This document shows positions 16,350 to 25,824 of a stretch of 64,000 nucleotides of DNA, in pieces. How positions within the stretch are numbered: position 1 is the first letter of the stretch; each line of letters starts with the position of its first letter. The notes beneath the pieces were generated by a model, which was not told where the DNA came from, did no database searches, and saw only the letters and a program-made list of their open reading frames with translations. Both the position numbers and the translations under genes were made by a program. Origin of the DNA: Candidatus Aminicenantota bacterium (lineage in GTDB: Bacteria > Acidobacteriota > Aminicenantia > Aminicenantales > Aminicenantaceae); the NCBI GenBank assembly GCA_020348385.1, contig CP070750.1, positions 1,629,673 through 1,693,672 on the forward strand, read 5' to 3'.

Positions 16350-18941
16350 TTAGGGCAACATGGTATTGAACAGGAGTTTGAATGTGCCGTGAGTCTGGCA
16401 TCGATGCTGAGTCCGGAATCCGATCAGAACCACCTGGCCTTTGCCGTGTTTGACATTGACCATGGCTGGCATGTCGGCAATGTGGTCTTCCCCTATCAAC
16501 CAGCCGCTCTGCAGGAGATTCTTATCCTGGTAACGCACCACGGACTCATACTGCTCACTGTTCGAGCTGGTAGTTATAGCAAAAGCTTCACTGGAATAAT
16601 ACACCACGAATCCTTCTGAGGGCATCCCGTATGCCAATGGATGCGAGTTATCGAATTTCACTTTCAGGGTAGAACCGGGGCAAAAGAACTCTTTGGAGTC
16701 CAGATTTTCCACGATATTCCGGACACCCAATCCGAATTTGTCGATCGCAAAGCTACTGGCCTCACCAAGGGTAACCAGCATGCCGCCCTTTTCCACGAAT
16801 TCCTTTAATGCAGCGATGCCTTCCTGGCCTATTCCACTCTGATACTCGGGCGGAACGGCTGAAATATAGCGACGGTATCGTAGAGGGATTTCACCCATGA
16901 TCATACCCGGGGAATCTTGAGGCAGTATGATCGTATCGTATTTGGCGTTGAGATTCCCTTTTTTAATCTCTCCATCCATCAAGGATGTATAGGGGAAAGA
17001 GAACATTTCGAGGAGAAAACGGGTCCAACCCTCGTCCATATTCCCCCCATAGTACCGCTGGTACATGCCGACACGGGGTTTTCGCACCTCATGGCTTCCC
17101 TGGTCAATCTTGTTGTCTACAGCCATAAAGTCCACACCGGTTTGTTTGGCAATGTCCTGAATAACGGCTTCAGATTCCTTATAAACGACAAAATCACCCG
17201 GGTTAAGGTTGGAGGTGGGATTGTCGATCCTGTGCACAGTTATGCCTTTTTCAAGCAGTAGATTCACAGCTTTGAAGCTGGCATTCAAACGTCCATCAAG
17301 CACATACCCCACTCCCCCAGCTACGACTTTTCCAGAAACCTGTATTTGATCGGAGAGTATATGGAAATCTCCTTCAGCTTCCTGATCCATGGGATCGACT
17401 TGGATTCCCATAAATTCATTCATGGTGTGTGTGGCCAGGTCATACGGCCGGAGTGGAGTTCCATCCTCACGTTTGGTCCACTCGTTCTCCGGGTAAAAGG
17501 TTTGTCCGAGCAAGTTTCTGATAAGACCCATTTTAGGCTGAGCCAGCGTGATGAAAAACGATCCCTCGGGATAAACGGCGTTTCCGACACGGAATTCATT
17601 ATTGGCTTGTTTGATCTCAATACCAGACAAAAGAAGGGTATTGATCATTTTGATCACAGTTAGGGGATCATGCTGATTGATCGGAACGACATAGGCTTTG
17701 GTCTTGCCTTGAGCCCCCCGTTCTGTTTGACGTTTTGCCTTGAGATAGGCATTCCAGAGTACGGTTTCTTTGTTTCTAGCAGCCAGGTCCAGCAAAGCCC
17801 AGGCCGAAATTTTCTTTTGCTCGACGATATCCCGTAACCGCCACCAGCCACCCGGCCAAGGATTGGGGAAGGTAGTCTGGGCTTCGTATCTTGGGAACTG
17901 CCGAGATCCTCCCTGGAGCTGCTCTGGATGGATATACAACGGAGAGGCCAACCGGGCGCTGGCCGACTCAGTGAGCATCCCGGCGATGTTGTGGAAGGGC
18001 GTTATCCAGTGCCAGCCAAAATGGCCCCAACCGGGAAATTGGGCGGCATTCAGGATGCCCGATTTCCCGTTTTCCTCAAGCTTGTAGGCTATATGGGCCC
18101 CGTACCAGCTGTGTTCCCGCCAGATGAGAGGATCGGCATACGGGCGAATGGGTTCACAATAAGGGGGGATGTAAAAACGGGCGCCGGAACTTCCCATGTG
18201 GTGATGATCGATGTAAGCCTGAGGGACCCAATCCCTGTACATAATTTTGGCCGCATAAACCGATTCGATCATGTTCAGAAAATCTCCGTCTCGGTTATTA
18301 TCATGGCCCACATACTTATGATAGAGCCAGGGAAGGCCTGCACCCTCATATTCGGTTCCCAGGGTCTTGTTATACCAATCGGTGACCATGATTTGGCCAT
18401 CCGGGTTGAAGCTGGGAATCATAAAAAAGAGCACATTGTTTAGGATACGCTGGGTTTCCTCATTTTCTTGGGACAAAAGGTCGTAGGCCAGCTCGGGTGC
18501 CATCTGGGTGCCGCCGATCTCTGTGGCGTGAAGGCTCATGGATTGGCACATCACCGCCTTTCCTTCTTTGACCAATTTTTTAATTTCTGCTTCCGTTACT
18601 CCCCGAGGATCGGACAGCGTTGCGTTCACTTCCTGTAGACGATCCAAGTTGGCCAGGTTCTCTTCGGAAGAGATGATGACCAACAGAAAAGGATTACCCA
18701 TTGTGGATGGCCCCATATCGATGACTTTGATCTTGTGGCTTTCTCTCTCCAGAACTTCGAAATAGTGGATAATTTTGTCCCAGCGTGCGATTTTTTTATC
18801 CGTGCCCAGTTGGAAACCAAAGAATTCTTCCGGCGATGTGACCTTTTTTTGTGCTTCGCCGATCCGGGCAAGAAATCCCACAGTCAGCAGGATGAGAAAT
18901 AATACGTTGATAATGTGTTGGTATGGTGTGTTTTTTTTCAT
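16350..18941 (-). CDS. Large exported M14 carboxypeptidase
   Basis: This family M14 metallopeptidase has 863 residues, about twice the length of a catalytic domain. The signal peptide covers residues 1-30. Zinc ligands are H138 and E141 (SLHATEIGG), with a His-rich third-ligand region DHHHMGS near residue 245. NPDGQ marks the substrate pocket. The C-terminal half (about residues 590-863) resembles the glutamine-amidotransferase-like domain often fused to these enzymes (GFRTQHRCQTHG at the end). It has no obvious catalytic Cys triad and may bind ligand. GGAGGG precedes the ATG. It leads the four-gene exported-enzyme operon. Confidence 0.9.
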   Translation of the reverse strand: MKKNTPYQHIINVLFLILLTVGFLARIGEAQKKVTSPEEFFGFQLGTDKKIARWDKIIHYFEVLERESHKIKVIDMGPSTMGNPFLLVIISSEENLANLDRLQEVNATLSDPRGVTEAEIKKLVKEGKAVMCQSMSLHATEIGGTQMAPELAYDLLSQENEETQRILNNVLFFMIPSFNPDGQIMVTDWYNKTLGTEYEGAGLPWLYHKYVGHDNNRDGDFLNMIESVYAAKIMYRDWVPQAYIDHHHMGSSGARFYIPPYCEPIRPYADPLIWREHSWYGAHIAYKLEENGKSGILNAAQFPGWGHFGWHWITPFHNIAGMLTESASARLASPLYIHPEQLQGGSRQFPRYEAQTTFPNPWPGGWWRLRDIVEQKKISAWALLDLAARNKETVLWNAYLKAKRQTERGAQGKTKAYVVPINQHDPLTVIKMINTLLLSGIEIKQANNEFRVGNAVYPEGSFFITLAQPKMGLIRNLLGQTFYPENEWTKREDGTPLRPYDLATHTMNEFMGIQVDPMDQEAEGDFHILSDQIQVSGKVVAGGVGYVLDGRLNASFKAVNLLLEKGITVHRIDNPTSNLNPGDFVVYKESEAVIQDIAKQTGVDFMAVDNKIDQGSHEVRKPRVGMYQRYYGGNMDEGWTRFLLEMFSFPYTSLMDGEIKKGNLNAKYDTIILPQDSPGMIMGEIPLRYRRYISAVPPEYQSGIGQEGIAALKEFVEKGGMLVTLGEASSFAIDKFGLGVRNIVENLDSKEFFCPGSTLKVKFDNSHPLAYGMPSEGFVVYYSSEAFAITTSSNSEQYESVVRYQDKNLLQSGWLIGEDHIADMPAMVNVKHGKGQVVLIGFRTQHRCQTHGTFKLLFNTMLP

Positions 18942-18960
18942 AAACGCCCTCCTCCCCTAT

Positions 18961-18990
18961 TTAATATCTTGGTTTGGTATGCATTTTCAA
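18961..18990 (-). promoter_or_regulatory. Possible sigma-70 promoter for the exported-enzyme operon
   Basis: Minus-strand TTGAAA (18985-18990), an 18-bp spacer and TATTAA (18961-18966) lie just upstream of the large M14 gene, leaving a leader of about 13 bp. Confidence 0.35.
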
Positions 18991-19080
18991 CCTAAATTTT
19001 CAAAAACAAACGAGACAGACTTGTGCCCTTTGGGAACAACTTTGGGAACCGCAAGGAAACTGTTAGATGTGCGGGATACT

Positions 19081-20697
19081 TTATTTCGACTTATCGATAA
19101 TGCGTCCTTCCGACGTATATCTCAGATGATTGAGTTTTTTCATGTGATCTTTGATCAGATTGAATTCCAAAAGGTCAGGCGCAGGATCCACAACGCGTCC
19201 TGTCAAGTCCATTCCAGGAAGTCCACCAAGAAACTCCATCAATTTTTCGTTCATCGCGATCGTGTACAATTCAAACGGAATAAGCGGCGAGCCATTAATC
19301 CGTATAGAATCAGGATCGACGCGGTTTGGTGGCATTCGAGCTGAAGAAAACTCGAATTTTAAACCCGAGACCTGGAGCGAAATGTCATCTGCTAATTCGA
19401 TCATAGATACAGTGTATTCCAGCCCTCCATATAACTCCGCACCATATAGATTGACGATCTTAATCTTGAAGCCCAGGCCTGTATCCGGATCGAAGCCATA
19501 GGGTAGAGATCTCATCACATCGTTGCCCACGACTTTGCCCTCATAGATTTTATGACCTATGTAGCCATTGGCCTCCAAAGCGATGTCCACGGGATATCCG
19601 GCTTCCTCGACTCCTGCACGGATGGCATCGGCCACCAGGTTTCCCAGCGGCGTGTCCATGTGGCTGGGATCCCTGAAAGGATCGTTTGGCAGCCATCTTT
19701 CCTCATGATCCCACATGGCCTTGGCCACATGTCGGGAATAGACTTGGCCGAAGCGGGGATCCTGATAAATGCCTACCCTGAGCTCGTTCAGATAATTCAA
19801 CAGTGCCGGGTCCTTCCGGACTTTCCGATCGATGGGATGCAACTCATGGGATAATAACGAGACAGCACCTGAGGTAGTGTCGACATCGACCTTGAGTTCA
19901 CCCAGGTTTTTGCCGAACTCGCCAGCTTGGACGATGATCTTTCCGCCTATGATTTGAGCTAACATTTCGTCATGAGAATGTCCACCCACGATGATATCGA
20001 TTTCAGGAACGCCAGAAAGAAACATCTTATCAAACGTCATACCAAGATGGGAAACGGCTATCACAACATGGCATCCCCTGTTCCGCAGATCCAGTGCCGC
20101 CTTTTCTGCGCTAAGATATGGATTAGAGATCAATGGAGCGGTCGAACTTGTATAATAGATCGGATCGTTAGTGACCACACCGAGCACTCCGATCTTCAGC
20201 CCACCGATATCCTTGATCAGCCACGGATGGACAAAAAAATCTGTCACGGGAAATCCGGAAAGATCAATATTGGCACTCAGGATCGGCAAACTCATATCGG
20301 GACCAAAGGGCACACCTTCTATGGGATTGAATCCGCCCAGCACAGCGCCCAAGATATCCGGTCCCAGATCTAGCTCGTGGTTCCCGAGACACATGGCATC
20401 ATAAAGACCTTCCATAATCTTGAACTCTGGATAGCCTAAGTACTTGTTGAATGCGAATGTGCCGACATACATATCGCCGGCGTGCAAAGCGAGCACATTC
20501 GAGTTCTTATCCCGAAGGTGTTTGATTTTCGATGACATCCTCGCGATGCCTCCATACTGGCCATGCGGCCCGAATGGGAACAGGTTGGAATGCGTGTCGT
20601 TGGTGTGCAGGATCACAAGCTCTTCCGCTTGTGCTGGAAAGGATAATCCAACCCACAAAACGGCAATAATACCCAAAAAAGAAAAATATTTGCGCAT
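19081..20697 (-). CDS. Exported 5'-nucleotidase / UDP-sugar-hydrolase-type phosphoesterase
   Basis: This is a calcineurin-like metallophosphoesterase with a 5'-nucleotidase C-terminal domain, 538 residues, in the UshA/YfkN style. The signal peptide ends near AQAEE (residue 26). Metal-binding motifs are HTNDTHSN (residues 30-37), HAGDMYVGT, LGNHELDLG, VAVSHLG and VGGHSHDE. The C-terminal substrate domain (about 340-500) holds EANGYIG and PYGF. It probably dephosphorylates nucleotides in the periplasm for salvage. It has its own strong promoter and does not share an operon with the M14 gene 139 bp downstream. The exact substrate cannot be read from sequence. Confidence 0.93.
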   Translation of the reverse strand: MRKYFSFLGIIAVLWVGLSFPAQAEELVILHTNDTHSNLFPFGPHGQYGGIARMSSKIKHLRDKNSNVLALHAGDMYVGTFAFNKYLGYPEFKIMEGLYDAMCLGNHELDLGPDILGAVLGGFNPIEGVPFGPDMSLPILSANIDLSGFPVTDFFVHPWLIKDIGGLKIGVLGVVTNDPIYYTSSTAPLISNPYLSAEKAALDLRNRGCHVVIAVSHLGMTFDKMFLSGVPEIDIIVGGHSHDEMLAQIIGGKIIVQAGEFGKNLGELKVDVDTTSGAVSLLSHELHPIDRKVRKDPALLNYLNELRVGIYQDPRFGQVYSRHVAKAMWDHEERWLPNDPFRDPSHMDTPLGNLVADAIRAGVEEAGYPVDIALEANGYIGHKIYEGKVVGNDVMRSLPYGFDPDTGLGFKIKIVNLYGAELYGGLEYTVSMIELADDISLQVSGLKFEFSSARMPPNRVDPDSIRINGSPLIPFELYTIAMNEKLMEFLGGLPGMDLTGRVVDPAPDLLEFNLIKDHMKKLNHLRYTSEGRIIDKSK

Positions 20698-20763
20698 AAA
20701 ATACCCCCTTACATGGATTTGTTTCTTTTGTTTCTAGATTTCAACTTAGCCCCTAGCTCCCTT

Positions 20764-20792
20764 AATATAAAAATGACTTTTTCATTTGTCAA
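20764..20792 (-). promoter_or_regulatory. Sigma-70 promoter for 5'-nucleotidase
   Basis: Minus-strand TTGACA (20787-20792), a 17-bp spacer and TATATT (20764-20769) lie about 66 bp upstream of the start codon. The -35 element is perfect. Confidence 0.65.
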
Positions 20793-20867
20793 GGATTCGA
20801 TTTGTAATCGTTTTTTTTTCTTGATATCCTGCTTATGTAATATACTCATGCTCATACTGAGGTGGAA

Positions 20868-22166
20868 ATGACACCAAATAAGGTCAGGAAAAAAAGAAAA
20901 CCGGTTCTGTCCGCTTTTTTGAGCCTGATTTCGATGGGACTGGGCCAGATTTACAACGGTGAGCTGCTCAAGGGAGTGATATTAAAGGCCGGATTGTTGT
21001 TTTCCCTTTGTCTGTTTGCCATCCTCGTTTTTAAAAGTCCCAAGGAGCTTTTATTGTGGTTGTTTGTGATCATCTCCTTTATTGCATTAAAGCTGTATTC
21101 TATGGTTCAAGCTTTTATCCAATCCCGCCGATTGGGCACAGATTACGCAATAAAAAGTTACAACAAATCTTTTTTTTATGTGCTTGTGACCGTTGTATTT
21201 TTGGTGATGAATGTGGCCTTTCCCCTCTTGATAGCAAGATATGCCCTGAGAGAAATGACCCCATATCATCCTTTTCGTTCAGAGACAGCGAAGAAGCAAT
21301 ACCTGGCGTTTTATGATGAATTCGCCAAGGACTGGCCTGTCAAATCGGAGGCCAGGATGGTCGATACGTCCTACGGAAAAACCTATGTGCGGATCAGCGG
21401 TCCGGTCGATGCCCCTTCCCTTGTGCTCATGCACGGAGCCAATGCCACATCGCTTTCTTGGATCCCGAATATCGAAGCTTTATCTCAAAACTACAGAACC
21501 TATGCGGTGGACACAATTTATGATCCCGGCCGCAGCGTATTCACAAAAATACTCAAAGTTACAGACGACTACATGACTTGGATGGATGAGTTACTCTTGG
21601 AACTCGATCTTGGCAACGGCATCAACATGATTGGAATGTCCTATGGAGGATGGCTGACCAGTCAATACGCACTCCGACATCCTGAAAAGCTGGACAACAT
21701 CGTGCTCTTGGCACCAGCGGCAACCGTGCTCCCCCTGGGACCGGGATTCCTCAGGTCTGCACTAATCAGCATTTTGCCGCATCGCTACTTTGTGAAAAAA
21801 GGGATAGAACCGATTTTTACAGATCTTTGGAAAAAAGACGAAGCAGGCAGGACATTAGCTGAAAAATGGGTGGATCATATGGATCTGGGTCTCCGGAGTT
21901 TCAAGCCCAAAATGATGGTCAGTCCGACCGTTTTATCTGATGAAGAATTAAACTCCCTTAAAATGCCCGTGCTTTTGATGATCGGCGAGAACGAAAAAAT
22001 TTATTCAGCAGAGGAAGCAGTGGCTCGTATCAAGAATGTGGCTCCCCGCATAAAGGCAGAAATCATTCCTGGGGCCGGCCACGACCTTCCTGTCGTACAA
22101 GCAGAGATGGTGAATCAAAAGATCCTGGATTTTCTCGAAAAACCGAAACAGCTTCCCCGATCCTAA
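20868..22166 (+). CDS. Alpha/beta hydrolase fused to N-terminal membrane domain
   Basis: The 432-residue protein joins two parts. Residues 15-130 hold about four hydrophobic segments, beginning with SLISMGLGQIYNGELLKG, a pattern resembling TM2-type small membrane domains. Residues 165-430 form an alpha/beta hydrolase with oxyanion-region HGANA, nucleophile Ser258 in GMSYGG, an acidic residue in GENEKIY (Glu or nearby Asp) and His in GAGHDLP. The catalytic part is thus probably tethered to the inner membrane. A GTG at 20862 is in frame, but the ATG at 20868 has GAGG 5 bp upstream. The substrate is unknown; lipid or ester hydrolysis is possible. The end lies 6 bp from the convergent VOC gene. 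Confidence 0.85.
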   Translation: MTPNKVRKKRKPVLSAFLSLISMGLGQIYNGELLKGVILKAGLLFSLCLFAILVFKSPKELLLWLFVIISFIALKLYSMVQAFIQSRRLGTDYAIKSYNKSFFYVLVTVVFLVMNVAFPLLIARYALREMTPYHPFRSETAKKQYLAFYDEFAKDWPVKSEARMVDTSYGKTYVRISGPVDAPSLVLMHGANATSLSWIPNIEALSQNYRTYAVDTIYDPGRSVFTKILKVTDDYMTWMDELLLELDLGNGINMIGMSYGGWLTSQYALRHPEKLDNIVLLAPAATVLPLGPGFLRSALISILPHRYFVKKGIEPIFTDLWKKDEAGRTLAEKWVDHMDLGLRSFKPKMMVSPTVLSDEELNSLKMPVLLMIGENEKIYSAEEAVARIKNVAPRIKAEIIPGAGHDLPVVQAEMVNQKILDFLEKPKQLPRS

Positions 22167-22172
22167 AGATTT

Positions 22173-22655
22173 CTACTGTTCCAAGCTTTTCAACCACTCC
22201 TGCATACGTTCCTGCATTTCTTCTTCGGTGAGGATCCACTTATGGCTGGCGATCCCCCAGCAATGCCCGAAAGGATCTTTGACCTTGCCGTTCCGGTCAC
22301 CCCAAAAAGCGTCCATCAACGGATAGATCACTTCACATCCGGCCTCGACCGCTCGATTAAACAGAGCATCGCAGTCATCCACATAACACCACATACCGGC
22401 CGTCGCACTTCCCTGGGGACCTTGCTCCCATTGTCCGGGATTTGCGTCAGCCATCATGATATTCGAATCTCCCAGCTTCAGCATGGCATGCATAATGCCA
22501 CTGCCGTCCGGTGTCGGGACGGGAGGTCCCGAAAGTTCTGCCCCAAATGCTTTTTGATAAAAATCGATGGCTTCCTTGCAGTTGCCATCAAACCAAAGAT
22601 GAATGGTGACAGTGTGCATGCCCTCGGGTACGGGTTTGGGCGCTTTTTCTGGCAT
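22173..22655 (-). CDS. VOC-family (PhnB-like glyoxalase-fold) protein
   Basis: This small protein of 160 residues has the vicinal-oxygen-chelate fold. It shows IHLWFDGNCKEAIDFYQKAFGAE, typical of the PhnB/YcgJ branch, then MLKLGDSNIMMADA and KDPFGHCWGIASH. Members are usually homodimers; some bind metals or confer resistance, and most lack known reactions. AAGGAGATAACG gives a strong ribosome site. It is monocistronic, with its end 6 bp from the convergent hydrolase. The substrate is unknown. Confidence 0.87.
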   Translation of the reverse strand: MPEKAPKPVPEGMHTVTIHLWFDGNCKEAIDFYQKAFGAELSGPPVPTPDGSGIMHAMLKLGDSNIMMADANPGQWEQGPQGSATAGMWCYVDDCDALFNRAVEAGCEVIYPLMDAFWGDRNGKVKDPFGHCWGIASHKWILTEEEMQERMQEWLKSLEQ

Positions 22656-22802
22656 CGTTATCTCCTTAATTCTGATTCTGAAGCTATGATATCAAACAAT
22701 CTTTATAATTACTATAAGAAAAGTACTATTAAATTCTGTATCCCAGCATTTGCATAATATTGGAACAATTCCTGTTTTATTTTATTTTTTGGTAACTCTT
22801 TT

Positions 22803-22830
22803 TTGTTTTTTGCGTATAACTAAATAATAT
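22803..22830 (+). promoter_or_regulatory. Possible promoter for padR-permease pair
   Basis: TTGTTT (22803-22808), a 16-bp spacer and TAATAT (22825-22830) lie 43 bp before the padR-like start. A dyad GGAACAATTCC at 22762-22772 lies further upstream. The matches are modest and no sigma-54 element is present here. Confidence 0.3.
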
Positions 22831-22872
22831 GTTTCCAGTATTTAGAAAGAAATAAAAACTGTGAGGGATACG

Positions 22873-23199
22873 ATGAAAAGTCTGACACGAAAAGAAGAAC
22901 TGATCATGCTTTCCATTATAGGTCTCGAGCAAGATGCGTATTTGATCGCCATTGTGGATCATCTCTCTAATATCACAGGAAAAAAAGTCTCGCTCACATC
23001 TGTCCATTTGCCTTTGGGGCGCCTCGAAAAAGCCGGATTGATCAAATCTCAGTTGGGAGAGTCAACTGCTGTCAGAGGTGGCCGAAGAAAAAAAATCTAC
23101 ACAATCACAAAATGGGGTTTCGAGGTGTTGGCCGAATACAAGCGAATTTCCGACACGCTCTGGGAAAGCTACACAAAGTTTTCCACTCCGAGGAACTAG
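22873..23199 (+). CDS. PadR-family transcriptional regulator
   Basis: This winged-helix repressor of the PadR family has 108 residues. It opens with LTRKEELIMLSIIGLEQDAYLIAI, where PadR proteins usually have a similar start to the DNA-binding domain. VSLTSVHLPLGRLEKAGLIKSQLG is the recognition helix region, and GGRRKKIYTITKWGFEVL is the wing. Members usually repress the adjacent transporter and respond to small molecules. An in-frame GTG at 22861 exists, but the ATG at 22873 has GAGGG 5 bp upstream. It lies 3 bp before the permease, so regulator and target are co-transcribed. Which ligand it senses is unknown. Confidence 0.92.
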   Translation: MKSLTRKEELIMLSIIGLEQDAYLIAIVDHLSNITGKKVSLTSVHLPLGRLEKAGLIKSQLGESTAVRGGRRKKIYTITKWGFEVLAEYKRISDTLWESYTKFSTPRN

Positions 23200-23202
23200 T
23201 TC

Positions 23203-25812
23203 ATGAGCAAACATGATCGTCCTTTGAAGATCCTGGAAATTCTGCTGGAAAATATCATTCCCTTTGAAGATCAGGAGAATCTAGTTGGGGATTTTGAAGA
23301 AATGTTTGAACGGATTTCCACTCAGAAAGGAAAAACAGTTGCCATAATATGGTACATCTTCCAGATCTGCAAATTAATCCCTTCTTATTTCAGAAATTAT
23401 ATGTATTGGAGCATGACGATGATAAAAAACTATTTGAAGATCACTTTCAGAAACATCAAAAAATACAAGAGTTTCTCCTTTATCAACATTGCCGGATTGG
23501 CCATAGGTATGGCCTGTTGTGTGTTGATCATCCTGTTCATTCAGGACGAGCTGAGCTTCGATCGATACCACGAGAAAGCAGATAGGATTTACCGGTTAGT
23601 CGATAGCTTCGATGTTGAGGGAGACATGAGCAGAGATTTTGCTCTCTCGTCTGCACCGTTTGCTCCCGCCTTGAAAAAAGAATTCTCTGAGGTGGAGGAT
23701 GCGGTAAGGCTTTTTCCTGGGAGACGACGAATGGTGTCGTACAGAGAAAAAAAATACTACGAAAATGGCCTTTATTTTGCGGACCCTTCTCTTTTCGAAA
23801 TCTTTACTTTTCCCCTGGTTCAAGGCAACCCGGACACAGCCCTAACCGCTCCCAACACGATCGTTATTTCCGAATTCATCGCCACCAAATATTTTGGGAA
23901 CCATGAGCCGATTAACAGGACTTTGAGCATCAATGACCAAGATTATATTGTGACAGGAATCATGAAATATGTTCCTGCAAACTCCCATTTTCGAGCGGAC
24001 ATGTTCGCTTCTCTCATAACACTGGAGCAATTGCCAACCGTTCAAGAGCGATATTTCCAGAATTGGGCGCGGCACGAGTTTTACACTTACCTTTTGCTCA
24101 GAGAAAGTTCCTCGGCTGATGAATTACAGAAAAAATTACCAAGATTTATCGAAAAATACGCCGCAGTACAAATCAAAACCATCTTGGGGGGCACTTTATC
24201 TCCTCGACTGCAGCCTCTGAAAAGTATCCACCTCCATTCCCATCTCCAGGCTGAAATCAGTCCGAACGGCGATATCAAGTATGTGTATATTTTTTCTGTT
24301 ATTGCCCTGTTTATCCTGCTGATCGCGTGCGTCAATTTCATGAATCTGGCAGCAGCTCGATCGGCAAACCGCTCCAAGGAAGTCGGGTTGAGAAAAGTGG
24401 TGGGAGCAAACCGAGGGCAACTTGTGAAACAGTTTTTAGGGGAGTCAATGCTGTTGACTTTTTTTTCCCTAATCCTGGCATTGCTCGTCGTGAAGATCGC
24501 TCTCCCCTTCTTCAACGCGTTAACAAGCAAAGACATAGCCCTGAATGATCTGGTCGATGTCGTTTTGATCGGGTCTATCCTGTTCATCCTCTTTTTTGTG
24601 GGGATTGTCTCAGGAAGTTATCCCGCATTTTTTATTTCTCGTTTCCAACCGGCGAATGTCCTGAGGAGCTCTGCGAGCGTTGGATCCGGAAAGTCTTTGT
24701 TGAGAAAAGGATTGGTCATCCTGCAATTCAGCGTCTCGATCATACTGATCATTTCAACCGCCATTGTGTTGGACCAGCTCGATTTTTTACGAAACAGAAA
24801 ATTGGGATTTGAGAAGGAACATGTTGTTGTTGTTACCATCAGAGAAAATGCGATCAGGAAAAATGCAGAGACCATTAAGGCGGACCTTTTGCAAAATCCC
24901 AACATCCTGAATGCAACGATCACGATCGGCGTCCCTGGGGGGATTGTCGCTGGCGATGCCATTCAACTGGTCACCGATGAAGGAAAAAAGACACTGACAT
25001 TGAGAATGATCTACACGGATCATGACTACATCAAGACCATGGGGATAGAAATCATTCAAGGCAGGGATTTTGCCAAGGATATGAGCACAGATGCGACAGA
25101 AGCCTTTATCATCAACGAGGCAGCCGTCCGGCACCTCGGATTGGAGAATCCGCTGAACACGCGCTTTGACTGGGGTGAAAAAAAGGGGAAGGTCATAGGT
25201 GTCGTCAAAGATTTCCAATTCCAATCCCTGAAGGAAGACATCAATCCCCTTGTCATTCATGTATGGCCGCACAACACGTATGTCTTTGCCATGAGAATCC
25301 GTCCGATTGATATTCCGGAAACGCTGGCTTTTATCGAAGAAAAATGGCGAGAACTGGATCCTGCCCATCCGTTCGAGTACTCTTTTATGGACGAGTCCTT
25401 TGACAAATTGTACAGGAGCGAGGAAAAACTCAGCCAAATATTCAGCCTATTTTCCCTGCTGGCCATTTGCATAGCTGCTCTGGGACTTTTCGGCCTGGCC
25501 CTTTTTATGGTTGAGCAGCGGACCAAAGAGATAGGCATCCGAAAAGTGCTCGGGGCATCGGTCGGAAGCATATTTCTGTTGGTCTCGAAAGAATTTGCCT
25601 ATCTTGTACTCATAGCCAATATGGTCGCTTGGCCTACGGCCTACTTTCTCATGCGGAAATGGCTCCAGAATTTTGCCTATCGGGTGAACATGGAACCTTG
25701 GTTATTTATGCTATCGGGGGGCATTGCCCTATCGATCGCAATCCTCACGATAAGTTATCAGGCTGTCAAAGCCGCCATGGCGGATCCCGTCCACTCTCTG
25801 AAGTATGAATAG
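23203..25812 (+). CDS. PadR-linked MacB/FtsX-type permease with prefix domain
   Basis: This 869-residue permease has the same two-half MacB/FtsX layout as its relatives. In addition it has about 75 N-terminal residues (LKILEILLENIIPFEDQENLVGDFEEMFERI) matching the permease prefix domain found in PadR-linked transporters. TM1 is near residues 95-117. The first bundle (360-480) follows SANRSKEVGLRKVVGANRG, and the last (740-860) follows QRTKEIGIRKVLGAS. No ATPase is adjacent. GAGGAAC lies 7 bp before the ATG. It probably exports a compound or transmits a signal across the envelope under PadR control. Its stop is 12 bp from the convergent permease at 25825-28224. Confidence 0.92.
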   Translation: MSKHDRPLKILEILLENIIPFEDQENLVGDFEEMFERISTQKGKTVAIIWYIFQICKLIPSYFRNYMYWSMTMIKNYLKITFRNIKKYKSFSFINIAGLAIGMACCVLIILFIQDELSFDRYHEKADRIYRLVDSFDVEGDMSRDFALSSAPFAPALKKEFSEVEDAVRLFPGRRRMVSYREKKYYENGLYFADPSLFEIFTFPLVQGNPDTALTAPNTIVISEFIATKYFGNHEPINRTLSINDQDYIVTGIMKYVPANSHFRADMFASLITLEQLPTVQERYFQNWARHEFYTYLLLRESSSADELQKKLPRFIEKYAAVQIKTILGGTLSPRLQPLKSIHLHSHLQAEISPNGDIKYVYIFSVIALFILLIACVNFMNLAAARSANRSKEVGLRKVVGANRGQLVKQFLGESMLLTFFSLILALLVVKIALPFFNALTSKDIALNDLVDVVLIGSILFILFFVGIVSGSYPAFFISRFQPANVLRSSASVGSGKSLLRKGLVILQFSVSIILIISTAIVLDQLDFLRNRKLGFEKEHVVVVTIRENAIRKNAETIKADLLQNPNILNATITIGVPGGIVAGDAIQLVTDEGKKTLTLRMIYTDHDYIKTMGIEIIQGRDFAKDMSTDATEAFIINEAAVRHLGLENPLNTRFDWGEKKGKVIGVVKDFQFQSLKEDINPLVIHVWPHNTYVFAMRIRPIDIPETLAFIEEKWRELDPAHPFEYSFMDESFDKLYRSEEKLSQIFSLFSLLAICIAALGLFGLALFMVEQRTKEIGIRKVLGASVGSIFLLVSKEFAYLVLIANMVAWPTAYFLMRKWLQNFAYRVNMEPWLFMLSGGIALSIAILTISYQAVKAAMADPVHSLKYE

Positions 25813-25824
25813 TTATTGCTATTG

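Noticed and set aside
22762..22772. GGAACAATTCC as PadR operator
   Set aside because: It is only a 4-bp-arm palindrome, about 30 bp upstream of a weak promoter, and does not match a known PadR site; kept only as a note.
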